Shown here: positions 25,166 through 36,106 of the stretch, piece by piece
Layout: the number at the start of each line of letters is the position of its first letter
Numbering within the stretch: position 1 is the first letter of the stretch
NCBI GenBank assembly: GCA_963921825.1
Contig: OY997595.1
Location: 13,757,228 to 13,821,227, forward strand
Source: Erodium maritimum
Taxonomy: Eukaryota > Streptophyta > Magnoliopsida > Geraniales > Geraniaceae
Direction of reading: 5' to 3'
Length of the DNA: 64,000 bases
Program-made: the position numbers and the translations under genes
Notes under the pieces: model-generated
The model's database searches: none
What the model was told of the DNA's origin: nothing
The model's input: the letters and a program-made list of their open reading frames with translations, nothing else

Positions 25166-25306
25166 TGGGCCTGGGTGCCCGAAAATGGGCCTATATTTGG
25201 TCCAATAATCTCAGAGAAGCCCAATCAGCCTAAACCTGTCTTCTTCCTCGGGCTCTGTATATAAAGTGTGAGTCGGCGAAACCTAGTCCATGTTGATTTA
25301 GGGTTT
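25166..25306 (+). promoter_or_regulatory. Ribosomal-protein-type promoter (site II, TATA, telo-box)
   Basis: TGGGCC occurs at 25166-25171 and 25186-25191, and its complement-type GCCCA at 25219-25223. A TATA box TATATAAAG is at 25258-25266 and a telo-box TTAGGGTTT at 25298-25306. Site II (TGGGCY) with a telo-box is the established arrangement of plant ribosomal-protein gene promoters, bound by TCP factors and a Pur-alpha-type or telo-box factor. The region is shared with the divergent DCN1-like gene. Confidence 0.8.
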
Positions 25307-25341
25307 TGCTGCATCTCGCCGACCAGCCGAATCTCTCCAAG

Positions 25342-25904
25342 ATGGTAAGTCACCTCTCTCTCCGTTCTCTGCTGCTGAGTTAGAACCACTGTGTGTGTAT
25401 ATTTCGGCATATATGAGCATGAAAGCTGTTAGATTTTTTCACTTCTTCGGTTGAGCTCGTTCTGTGCTTTTTTCGTTTTGAGCAAAAATGGTGAATCCCC
25501 TTTCTGGGTTCGTTTTACGGTTCAAAATAGTGCGTTTGTAGTGTTTTTATTTGGACGGATGAGGGTACAAGTAGCGATAAATCTATATTTCAGTACCATT
25601 TTCTGCGACTGATGCTCTGATTTTACTGTATTTTCTTTGTAGCCGTCGCACAAGACGTTCATTATCAAGAAGAAGTTGGCGAAGAAGATGAGGCAGAACA
25701 GGCCCATTCCTCACTGGATTCGGATGAGGACTGACAACACCATCAGGTATTGTGTGTGTCTTTTGTTCCTATTTTCTGGGTTTAGAGTTTTTTTTTTTGT
25801 TTGGCTGTGGAGAATATTTGTGGCTGATTTGATGTTTCTCTTTGTTTGTGTTCAGGTACAATGCCAAGCGCAGGCACTGGCGCCGCACCAAGCTTGGATT
25901 TTGA
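25342..25904 (+). CDS. RPL39: 60S ribosomal protein L39 (eL39)
   Basis: Three exons (25342-25344, 25643-25746, 25856-25904) give 51 residues, the normal length of eL39. The first exon is only the ATG, directly followed by the GTAAGT donor, an arrangement known from eukaryotic ribosomal-protein genes. The protein begins [16 protein letters not shown], continues [12 protein letters not shown] and ends RRTKLGF. It is a small, highly basic component of the large subunit lining the peptide exit tunnel. Expression is expected to be strong and growth-linked, given the site II/telo-box promoter. All splice sites and the frame are intact. Confidence 0.97.
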
Positions 25905-28250
25905 GGTGGACATCATCTGCTCTTAGTCCATGGTTATTGCATTTAGTTTCTTTGCAAGACTTGGATGTTGGTTTTGAAATTGTTGAGAACTGGGGTCAAT
26001 TTAGTGGGCATGTGTAATGAGATTGGAGTTTGATCATTTCTTACATTGAACTTTATGCTATGTTTTGCTCCACATCGCTTGCTGGATAATTTTCATATCT
26101 TTTTTATATGAATGTGTTTATGTTAGGGATTGTATTGTTTGCTCTTTATTTCGGACCTGGTGATGGTATGATATTCAAGGTTAACTTGATATCTATGTCT
26201 ACTAAACTCTGTCTCATGTCTTTTAGACATGTTTTCTTAACGCTATTTGTTTGGTAAAAGTTGGATAGGTTGTGTATGATTGGAATGCAGAACTATACCT
26301 GCTTGATTATGCTGTTTTTGTTTTAGGGCCACTGAGGTAGATTTTGATAAACTGTTTGGGTAAGGCTAAAGATTCAGCAATCTGAAGTATGATGTTGCTT
26401 GACTATACTGATCCATTTAGATACTCTCCCTCCAGTAAACTCCAGAAAAAAAATCTATAATATGCTGTATTCGAACTTTTAAAGCTCACTTGAGTATATG
26501 TGGCAGCAGTGGAATTCATGTTTGGCATGATCAATTGATTTGATTTCATGTGATTTCTGTTACTGTACTTGCAATACAACTGGGCAATTTCTGCAAATTT
26601 TGTAAAGTAGCAATTGTTTTCTTTGATCTATGGCTCACATATCCATTGTATTTGAGAGTGCAATTTGTCAAATTCCAAGCTAGAGTAGTTAATGATGATC
26701 CTAATTATGAATGTATCAGTAGCACATCTTAGTTATGGTTTTTTGCTTGTTTCATGATATTCAATGAGTCAGAGTGAGCCTGTTTCTGAAGGTTATTTGT
26801 TTAGTGAAATTGTTGTCTTGGAGCAGCAGCTCCAATGGATGTTGTTTTGTTGTAGTAGACTAGTAGGCATGTCGGTGATAGCTATTTTGAAGAGAATATT
26901 AAAATAATAATATTGAGTGAGAAGTTTTGTAGTGACAGAATTTACCCAAAGGAATTTTTTTGCTATTTACCATGGAAGCTGCTCTTATGAGATTATTTTA
27001 TGTTGCCCAAATGTGCTTTGCCAGTTGGAAGATAAAAACAGTTTTTTTGTAGCTAAAATTATTTTGTATCTTGAAATTAGAATTGTAATGAGGATTAGTT
27101 ATCTTGATGTGAGCTATTTTCGGTAGTAACATGATAAGTCTACCAGGAAGAGATTTCTAGGAACTTCTTAATTAAAGGGGAGGTAAGGGCTGTATGTATT
27201 ACAAGCTAAATTACAACTTAACCTTGCACGTTCAATTCTGCAGGAGCCGATTGTGAGTTTTGTCCAACTTCTGATTTAGTCGGGCTTCCCGGTAGGTATG
27301 TACGTATATAAGAATATTGGTCGTGGATAACCAGCATGTACAGTTCATTAGCTTCTAAGAGCAAGAAGTGTCAAACTGCAGTCCATTATAGGATAATATG
27401 TTGTGTTTTAGCTTATTTCTCCCAGAAAACGCAAGTGTCCGTTATAAAGGTGGGTGTAAATATTGCCACCAACTTTACGTTCTCTTTGAACCACCGTTGA
27501 TTGGAGGAGTGAAACCATCGATTTAGGGTATGGCTTGGGCAACATCTCACTCAATTGTGATCGTCAGTTGTTTGAACCACCGTCAAGTAATTTAAATGAT
27601 TTAATCGACCATATGATATGCTTATCGTACATTGTGGATGGTTTTACAAGATTATAGCTTAAATTGAACATAATTAATCATTTAAGAATTAAATTAAACA
27701 AAATTGTAAAAAAAAAATTCAAACTAAACGACATTATATACATGATTATGGCGTTACATTAGTAGGTAATACTTAATTTATAGACTTAAATTAAATGGAC
27801 ATATGTACATCATTTTGCTAAGTCTGTGACGAGATCCCACCGATGAAAGTTATTGAATGGAATACGATGCGTGGCGTGGTTGGTCTATTTGTTTTGATCG
27901 TGCAGAGTGAGTTGATTGATGTATGATTGGTAGGAGTCTTCCATCAAATTTTTTTTGGGCAAATATAGAGTAGAAGAGGGTAAACAAATGAAGAGAAGAG
28001 CTCAAATTTGTGTGGAAAAATATGTGAGGGGTGGGTTTTTGTACAGATAAAAATATGTTTTTTTTTACTAAATATATATAGAAAGTAATTGTTGCTTTCA
28101 CATAGTGTCAACACATTGGTGTGCTGGCTAACCGTTAAGATGACGTGGTGTCGTTGACTCCATTGCATTAGGGGACTGGGAGTCAAGCTACTACGCCAAT
28201 ATAACCGCTACAACGGCCCCTCTGTGCCGCCCTTCCACCATTCCACTGTA
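25905..28250. other. RPL39 3' region and intergenic spacer
   Basis: The first few hundred bases should be RPL39 3' UTR. Beyond that the sequence is AT-rich with many stops in all frames. I see no gene, LTR or clear terminal repeat. Confidence 0.5.
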
Positions 28251-28257
28251 GCTGATC

Positions 28258-29650
28258 TTAGAGCATCCAGAGAAGAATGATGAAGTTCTAGGGCTGGCGT
28301 TTCAGAAACGTCGACAAAATAGACTCAGTGACGGCGTTTGGGGGGGGGGGGGGGGAGGGGGGTGCGCTGGCGGTTTCCACGCGGCGTTAATGTTATCGTC
28401 ACGTGGAACATTCGACGTTTTTGACTGTAGATTGTGGTCTCCAATATTAATCGTGTGGAAAGTTGTGTCAAACGTTGACATTGAATACGGTGTCGACACG
28501 TGGCAGTGTTGGTTGAACCCAAAACCCAATATTTTCCTATTTAAACATCAATCCTCTTATTGAAATCACACCGCTTCAAATAATACTCCACATACTACTC
28601 TTCTCCCATTATTATTTTTCGCCATAACAGAAATTCGATCATTTTTATGGTTCAAAAGAGTATGTCGTTCCATTAACCCAAGAAACTTAGCTTGGGGGTG
28701 ACGTTGTGGAGCTTTTTTCTGGGCTCGACACTACCCCAAATTCTCAAGCACTGCGCCAAAATCTGAATTCGTCATCTCCAAATCTACCCGGACGAGATGG
28801 AATAAAAAAGAACACGCGTGAAATGGAGCACAAAGATGGATACGCGTCGTGTTCGTGCTTGAATGGTAAATTCTTTTTACTCTATAACCGAGAATAGTAA
28901 GAGGAAAGAAGGATATTAGGATGATATCGGGAGAGAGTTTTCTCTCTTGTAGGATCAAAACGATGCGCTTAGGTCCAGGAAGAATTGCAAAGACCGCTAG
29001 CAGACGATTAACCCCCGACTGATGAAGTTCCAAGGGTGTTATACACGCATCACCAACGATCACTAAAGCGGACGATTCGATGACTAAGTTATGCAGCTGA
29101 CTAAGGAGATGTACATGAGGGACGAAGGGCACGACCTCATTTGGAAGCATTAGTGATTTCTTGTGAAATATTAACCCAAGTAGACGGCCCGACACGTTGG
29201 AGTACCTCATGCAGTAGTGCTTAAACCCATCAAACCAACTTCAAACGAATCAAGCTAGAGAACGTGGGAGGACACACTCATGTCCCACATGGAGAGTGAG
29301 CATGCTGATGTGACGAGCTTTGCTTCAGATACCCGACCTTTGGGTCAAAAGGATTTTAAAGCTGCAAGGACAAAGGGAAAGTGTCGACGGAAGTGGAAAC
29401 AGGTATCTCCACCGGAGTGTAGGAGATTGCAATAATTCAGAAGCATAAACAAGAAGCAGTTGTGCAATTGATCGAAGTGTAAGCTCCTCGACGACCACCA
29501 TCCACACTTCAAGTTCTTCAAAGAAGAGAGGTCCGAGACATTTCGGCCAAGTCCCTCGAGGAGTGTGCAACATACTGACAGGTCATTACCAATTTGGCGC
29601 AGAAGATTGGAATGTGCTTTTTTTCTCTCCCACTTGTTGTCTCGTTGTTT
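28258..29650 (+). mobile_element. Possible PIF/Harbinger-related element, decayed
   Basis: TTA followed by GAGCATCCAGAGAAG at 28258-28275 looks like a Harbinger/Tourist target plus terminal repeat. On the plus strand at about 29335, RPLGQKDFKAARTKGK resembles the RPxGxKxAK motif of the NAM-associated, Myb-like accessory proteins encoded by many plant Harbinger elements. No transposase and no right end could be identified, and stops break the frame. A run of about 15 G lies at 28339-28353. Confidence 0.35.
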
Positions 29651-31080
29651 TTCTCCCGCTGGTTACTTCCTTGTTTTTCAATTTTCGTTGTTTGTTTTTC
29701 GCAATTCAATTAAACTTTTCTTTAAATTTCCGTTACATTACTGTTGCATTTGCGTTACATTTCGGTCGAATTTCATTGTAATTTAACTTTCATTTAACTC
29801 TACTTGATTTGAGTGAAATTATCACTCAAACATACGAAATGAGAAAAATGTCATACAACATATAAATGCAACCCCTCCTTCCTCCAACATCACACCAATC
29901 GACACATATTTCTCTCTCCATCATCACCTCCATTCCTCCACCGAATTTTCGTATGAATGGATCCTGTTCGCCGCAACTTCCCATGATCCCCCGAATAAGA
30001 AACAATGTTGTGCTGCGTGGCATCAACATGCACGTCCCATGCCCAACATCCAATACCATCCGACGGTATATAACTTCTTTGTCGCTGAAGCACTGGTTCG
30101 CCCGCATGAACCCAAATGTAAGTGAAAGACCACTAGCAAAGGACCTTCATTAGGGTTAAGCGATTCAATTCAATCCACCGCGAACTACTCCATGCTCGGA
30201 AACTGGGTCAAACTGATGCCTAAATTAGAGTGTTGGTCGCGACAACGTACAAGGATCGTACGGGTCAACCATTCACGAAATTTGAATGGTGGAACCTCGT
30301 GAAATACCATTTCAAGTGACTCTAGTATATTAACGAACTCCCTATTTAGGAAATTTCTCAGGCTTTCAAATCCATGTTTACTTTTTGTTTCGATAATAAA
30401 AAACTTGTGTAATGTCACTTTTAAGACATGAACGTTCCTTCAAGATTCTATAGTTGGAATGTTCTTTGGTTGTGCTTTTACAGTTGGTTGCGTCCTTCTT
30501 TAGATTTTTGTGGTCTATGTTAGACTAGGTTGTACTTCTCTTTCATTTCTAAAGAGGTTTTAATTTAGATTTATTTTACCGATAATAATATATATAAAAA
30601 CACCCCTTCTCTCAACCATGTCATCAAGTCCTCGTTTAAAATTGAAACCCCTACCTAAAAAAATAAAAGGGGTAACTCGATATCCGTATCCCCACCTTTC
30701 GGTTATTACTAAATCCTAACCCAAGCAAACGTTCGTTCTGATGTAGTAACGTTGACCGTAACGATTAGTATTTTCCGTCTAAAAGTTTAACGGCCGTTAA
30801 GTGAGTAAAGTTGATAGGTCGGGGTTATGATTTGAGAATAAACGAAAAGTCTATGTTATGACATCAAGTTTTCTCATGTCATTTCGGAAATATTTTAGAA
30901 GCACGTGACAAACATGTGACTGATATTTCACGGAGTCAGTCACACTTAATAGATTTTGAGAATTAATTTGTCGAACTTAATATTATGTATTGCATCTTAT
31001 ATGTATGAGTTATGATTTGATAATTGACCATAGTGGAATGAGGTAACATACCATTTTTCTAAAATAATATTAGGATTATT
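29651..31080. other. Intergenic, no supported gene
   Basis: Several short reading frames exist but none resembles a known domain convincingly. A fragment FTKFEWWNLVKYHFK near 30270 loosely resembles a NAM-associated protein motif, but it lies in the wrong order relative to 29335. Confidence 0.4.
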
Positions 31081-31082
31081 GT

Positions 31083-31335
31083 CCAAAACTACCCTAAAGT
31101 TTCGTCCACAAACGAATTGATGCACAAAATTTCGTCCACGCTGTGTGGCTACCCTGAAGTTTTGTCCACAACTTTTTTAGTTTTGATGTAATAGGGATGT
31201 TCAGAATGATGGTCTAGGGCCTCTGGGCAGTGCTTCCAGGATTGAATAGAAGCGTGGATGAAACTTTAATACACCCACAAAAGCGTGGACAAAATTTTGT
31301 GCATCAACTCATTTGTGGACGAAACTTTAAGGTAA
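31083..31335. mobile_element. MITE with long terminal inverted repeats, right end truncated
   Basis: The left arm ACCCTAAAGTTTCGTCCAC plus about 45 further bases (ending GTCCACGCT) is repeated inverted at about 31275-31335, where the arm ends GAAACTTTAAGGTA. The outer 20 or so bases of the right arm are missing and the LINE begins there. The inverted arms around a short centre mark a non-autonomous DNA transposon; the superfamily is not decided. Confidence 0.7.
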
Positions 31336-31339
31336 CGTG

Positions 31340-32248
31340 CTTGGCCGGTTTATTGAAGCGGATTGCAATGAGGACGGACGCTCGGGGGAGGAGTTCCTGC
31401 GTGTTCGGATCCGGTGGGACATCAATAAGCCACTAAGGAGGAGGGTCAAACTGAGACTGGAAGAGAACGATGATGTTACTTGGGTGGAATAGCGGTACGA
31501 GCGCCTGCAGGACTTCTGCTACTGTTGCGCTCGGATCAGCCACACAATGAAGGAGTGTGAGCACGTTGAGGCAGGGAAGGAGCCGGTGACATTACCTTAT
31601 GGCGATTTCATGCATGCTAATGTGTTGTCCAGGCGTACGAACCGGTCCAAGCCGAGTTCACACAGTTCGGTGCAGAAGAGCAATGGAGGAAGTGCAGCGC
31701 ACGTCTGGGAAAAAACAACTCCGGGGAGTTCTGGATGTGAGGGACGTGATTTGGCAGTTTATCTTGAAGAGGAAGAGAGGTCGGACACTGGACAGACACG
31801 GAATAAGAGATCCAACCGGAGGGAGGAGGTTGAGGACAGTGTGTCCCGGACGTCGTCCAAAGCCGAACCTCCGAACCACACTCTTGCTGAACTATCTGTG
31901 ACTTCACTTGGTGGAATGGACTTGAATAGAGCTCCACTTGAGGTCCAGCGTACGGACGGGACCGGTGAGCAAGTTACTGGCGAGGACTTGTTTTTAGCTT
32001 TTGAGCATTTGGTGGTGGGGCATGACAAGGCCCTCAGGAGGTTCAAGAGGTTGGGAAGTCGTCCTAGGGCGAGTCATTCTCGTAGCAGCTCGACCCCGGG
32101 AGATGAGGAAGCTTCGAGGTCGGGTAAGAAATGTGGCATTACCGGTGATCAGAAGGGGAGTTCTGGGACTAGCCTAGTTCCTGACTCCCAAGATGTTGAG
32201 CTGATGGAGATGGCGAGGGTTGCCAAGCAACCCCGCCAATCCAAATGA
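31340..32248 (+). pseudogene. LINE ORF1 (nucleic-acid-binding protein), 5'-truncated, one stop
   Basis: The frame runs from RFIEADCNEDGRSGEEFLRV through an in-frame TAG at 31490-31492. A CCHC zinc knuckle follows (CYCCARISHTMKEC, about 31514-31555), then a long hydrophilic tail. This matches the DUF4283 plus zf-CCHC_4 arrangement of plant L1 ORF1 proteins, which bind element RNA. The DUF4283 N-terminus is missing. The stop codon overlaps the ORF2 start in ATGA. Confidence 0.82.
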
Positions 32249-34269
32249 GGCTGCTTGCTTGGAACTGCCGGGGGCTTGGGAACCCCTGGGCGCAACAGTT
32301 CCTTGTTGAGCTTGTAGCTCGTAAGCGGCCCGAGATCGTCTTTCTCTCTGAAACTAAATGTCAAAAAGAATTGATCGATCATATGTGCAGGATGATGGGT
32401 ATGGGTGGTTCTTTTGCAGTGAATAGCAGAAATGGAGGAGGTGGTATTTCCATGTTCTGGGTAAATAGGGAGGAAGATATGCTGAGAACTGTCTCTAAGT
32501 CACATATTGACCTTCTCACAGTTAATGATGAGGGTGTGCGAGTTCGGGTGACCGGTTTATATGGGAAGCCAAAGAGGGATCAGAGGAAGGAGACATGGGA
32601 TTTACTATGCAGACTGAGTAATCAGGAGGATCTCCCGTGGGTTGTTCTTGGTGATTTTAATAATACACTTTCTGATGCAGATATGAGAGGAGGAAATTTG
32701 TACCCAAGACAGTTGCAGGTTGGTTTTGGTCAGGCTCTGATGGATAGCGGTCTTCAAGATATCCCCATAACAGGATACCGCTACACCTGGGAGAGGGGTA
32801 GGAACAGTCCAGGGCGAGTGGAAATTCAGCTGGATCGTGCTACATCCAACAGGCGCTGGGATGATTTATACCCTGACACCCTATTACTCAACGGGGGTCT
32901 GTCAACATCAGACCACAACCCTATTTGGGTGATAGGGAAGAAGGAGGAGATAGGTTGGAGATCCCGTTGTTTCAGGTTTGAGGAGGGTTGGACAAGAGAG
33001 CCTGAATGTGAACAGGTGATCAAACGTGTATGGGAGGAGGAGAATGATATGAGCATCCATGACAGGTTGAAACACACGGCTGGAGAGCTTAATAAGTGGG
33101 CGAATGCCAATCCCAATACACTGAACAAACGTATCAAGGATTGTCAGGAGGAAATGAATAGTCTAAAGGGGAAATGGGATCGAGCCAGTGGTGACAGAGT
33201 TCATTACCTCAGGGGACAGTTGACACTCCTTTTGGCCCAGAGAGACGATAAGTGGAAGCAACGCGCTAAGCAACACTGGCACAACTCGGGAGACAGGAAT
33301 ACTAGGTACTTTCAGGCAAAGTGTTCTGCGCATAGAAGAAGAAACCGAATTGTAAAGCTGAAGGATGACAGTGGTATACAGAGGGAGTGGTGGAAGGGTC
33401 TGGAGGAGGTGATGATCCAGTATTTTGAGGGGTTATTTCAGCAGGAGCCTGGAGTTGATGATGATGTGACTCAGTTGGTACCTCGGTCGGTTACAGCCGC
33501 CCATAATGACGACCTACTACGACCGGTTACTCTGTTGGAAATGCGGACAGCTCTGTTTAGCATGATGCCCCTGAAAGCCCCAGGGCCTGACAGCTTCAAC
33601 CCGGGGTTCTATCAGAGATACTGGTCAATTCTTCACCCTCACCTGCTTCGGGTGGTGCAGCAGGCTTTCGATTCAGGTTCTGTTCCTTCAGTTTTAAATG
33701 ATACTAATTTGGTTTTAATTCCAAAAGTTAGAAGACCTGCGAATATGGCTGAGTTCCGTCTGATAGCTTTGTGTAATGTGGTTTACAAAATAATATCTAA
33801 GGTTATTGCGAACAGAATGATAGGCATCTTACAGGTCTCTATTTCGGACTCTCAAAGTGCCTTCCTGAAAGGTCGGCTTATCACCGACAACATAATTATT
33901 TCAGGAGAGGTACTACATTACCATAGGAATAAGAGACAAGGTCAGGTTGGACAAATGGCTATGAAAGTTGACATGCGGAAAGCTTATGACTGGGTGGATT
34001 GGGGATATTTGGAACGAGTGTTAGACCGTATGGGTTTTGCCACCAAATGGGTGGGTTTGATCATGTCATGTGTTCGGTCTCCTCAGCTATGGGTCTCCAC
34101 TGAAGGAAGAAGGTTGGGACCCATTCGCCCGGGAAGGGGAATCAGACAGGGTGATCCTCTATCCCCGTATTTATTTATCGTTTGTGCAGAAGGACTTTCC
34201 CGTTTAATTTCAAGTTATGAACAACGGGGGATGATTACTGGTTCTAGAGTAGTAAGGGATGCTCCCCCT
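32245..34269 (+). pseudogene. LINE ORF2 (endonuclease-reverse transcriptase), 3'-truncated
   Basis: It starts MRLLAWNCRGLGNP, the beginning of the apurinic-like endonuclease, with ETK, GDFNN and SDHNP motifs in order (residues about 1-230). The reverse transcriptase follows, with LIPKV, FRLIALCNVVYKIISK, KVDMRKAYDWVDW and GIRQGDPLSPYLF. The open frame of about 675 LINE codons is uninterrupted until copia C enters at 34270; the last residues of the apparent frame are LTR sequence. The catalytic FADD region is absent, so the copy is dead despite its well-preserved frame. Confidence 0.92.
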
Positions 34270-35954
34270 TGTTGGGTCTCGAGGTATGGTTGGAGATGAA
34301 CCAACTCGCAGCGGAAAATCAATGAAAACCAAGAGACGATTAAACCATGAAACAACTAACAAAGAATGGATTCACAAGAGAAAAATTCAGCACTATTTCT
34401 TACCAAAACAAGAACACCGGTTAACGAATGATTGGATTGAGTCTCCAAGACGCCTACGTATCCACATGGGAATCAAAGCCACGTAGTTCTTCTCTTTGAG
34501 GACTCAAGAACACAAAAATGGAGGTGGGAACTTGCCAAACCCGAAATTGCAAGGGAAGGGGGAGAGAAGTTGTGTTTCCTATTCTTGTCTTGTGTTTGTT
34601 ATGTTGAAAAAAGATGACTTAAACATAACAAAACTCATACTTGTCCAACTAAAGGCATGGGACAAGTATGGTGTCAAGTAAAGTGTAAATAGGACAAAGT
34701 ATGGCTAGACAAGATTGGGTTAGGTGGTGAATCACCAACACCTTAATCCTTGTCTTCCTTACTTAGTACTAATTAATCAAGACTTGATTAATTAGTTCCA
34801 TGGGCCTTGGTTGCATAGGCCTTTCATGGGCCTCTTGGAACATGGCCCATGGCCATTTCCAACGAGGTCTCGTGATTCGCTCATCGCCTCCAAGCCTTCC
34901 ATACCAAAAATGTCCAACATTATCCGACGCGATCAATCCCAAGACTCCAAGCCTTGTCTTGATCCGTAAAGTCCTATTCACTTACGGGCACATGACTCAA
35001 AACCCAGTTTTGATCATGTCCCAAGACAACTCCCTTTTGGCCATTCTCCATAAATGTGTCAATGAGTTTCATCCTCCGGTATGACCCTTAGGTTTATGCA
35101 TGTCAATAGATCAACGTAAAATCCCATTTTACTTGATCCTTTAAGTGGCAACTAACGAGACTTTAGTATTTCCTGACACTGCATAACGAATCGACCCTGT
35201 CGATTCTAACCTTTCCGTCATCCATGTCATTATCCTTTTATCTCCGATATCCTGATTGAGATAAGGCATAGAGCCGTCATCCTTATTATTCTCAATCACC
35301 GTTCCTTGATATGTGAGATGACTGAAGATATGATACCCAGTATCATGTGCATGGCCATGCTATTCTTTCAGTCACTCTCGATCAAGCGGCCGAGAACCAA
35401 TATCTTTCCCATACCTCAGTATGAGGGATAAATCCCTTAGCCGCCTTTCGTGTCACTCATGTAGCTCGTCCCCAAGCCAATCCTGTCCGTTATGGAAGCC
35501 CTGTTACGGACAACGTTAGGCTCAGGTCAAACTCAGTTGTTGACTACATAGCGATCACAAAGACTCCTTGGTCTAAGGATACATGACAAGCTACGAAACT
35601 GAATATGTTCATGACTTAATCTATGGCACATATTCAGGGCGGGTCGTCCAATATCATGTCCCACATGATATCTATGATCAGACTCCGGAATTCCATTCCA
35701 ATGGCTAACAGAACGTAAGCCATAAAGAGCCATCTTTCATACTAGTCGCTTCTAGTGAAGCTTTGTTGACTAGGGACGCATCTAGTGTGATCTATCTCGA
35801 TCTATGGTTCTATTCACATGGTGGGCATAGATCAGAGCACACGTCGATATATTACTCCAACACATAAGTAATATAAAGCCGCTTTAATTTTATTGCTAAC
35901 GATGATATATTCATTTGAACATTTAGGATTGAACTACGGGCACTAAGACTAACA
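34270..35954 (-). repeat. 3' LTR of copia C, about 1685 bp
   Basis: On the plus strand it begins TGTTGGGTCTCGAGG and ends GACTAACA, immediately before the purine tract. It is very long for this group, so a nested insertion within the LTR is possible, but I saw none. Confidence 0.85.
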
Positions 35955-36106
35955 ATCTCCCACTTGCCCTAGTTCCAATCTAAACTCCAATATGTCCCCC
36001 ATCGACTTTACATGTCTAACATGTTCAGGCAGTGACACTGCCTTAGTCAAAGGGTTGGCTATGTTATCATCTGTTGCAATATATGTTATCTTCACTTCAC
36101 CTCAGT

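Larger units (their letters stand above)
31336..34269 (+). mobile_element. L1-type LINE, truncated at both ends
   Basis: It holds the C-terminal half of ORF1 and the endonuclease plus N-terminal reverse transcriptase of ORF2. The 5' end abuts the MITE arm; the 3' end is cut by the LTR of copia C at 34270. The missing RT palm (the FADD box), C-terminal part and poly(A) tail are not found on the far side of copia C. Confidence 0.9.

Noticed and set aside
28731-29210. 159-codon minus-strand reading frame
   Set aside because: No recognisable domain or homologue pattern; the plus strand of the same region fits a decayed Harbinger-related sequence slightly better.
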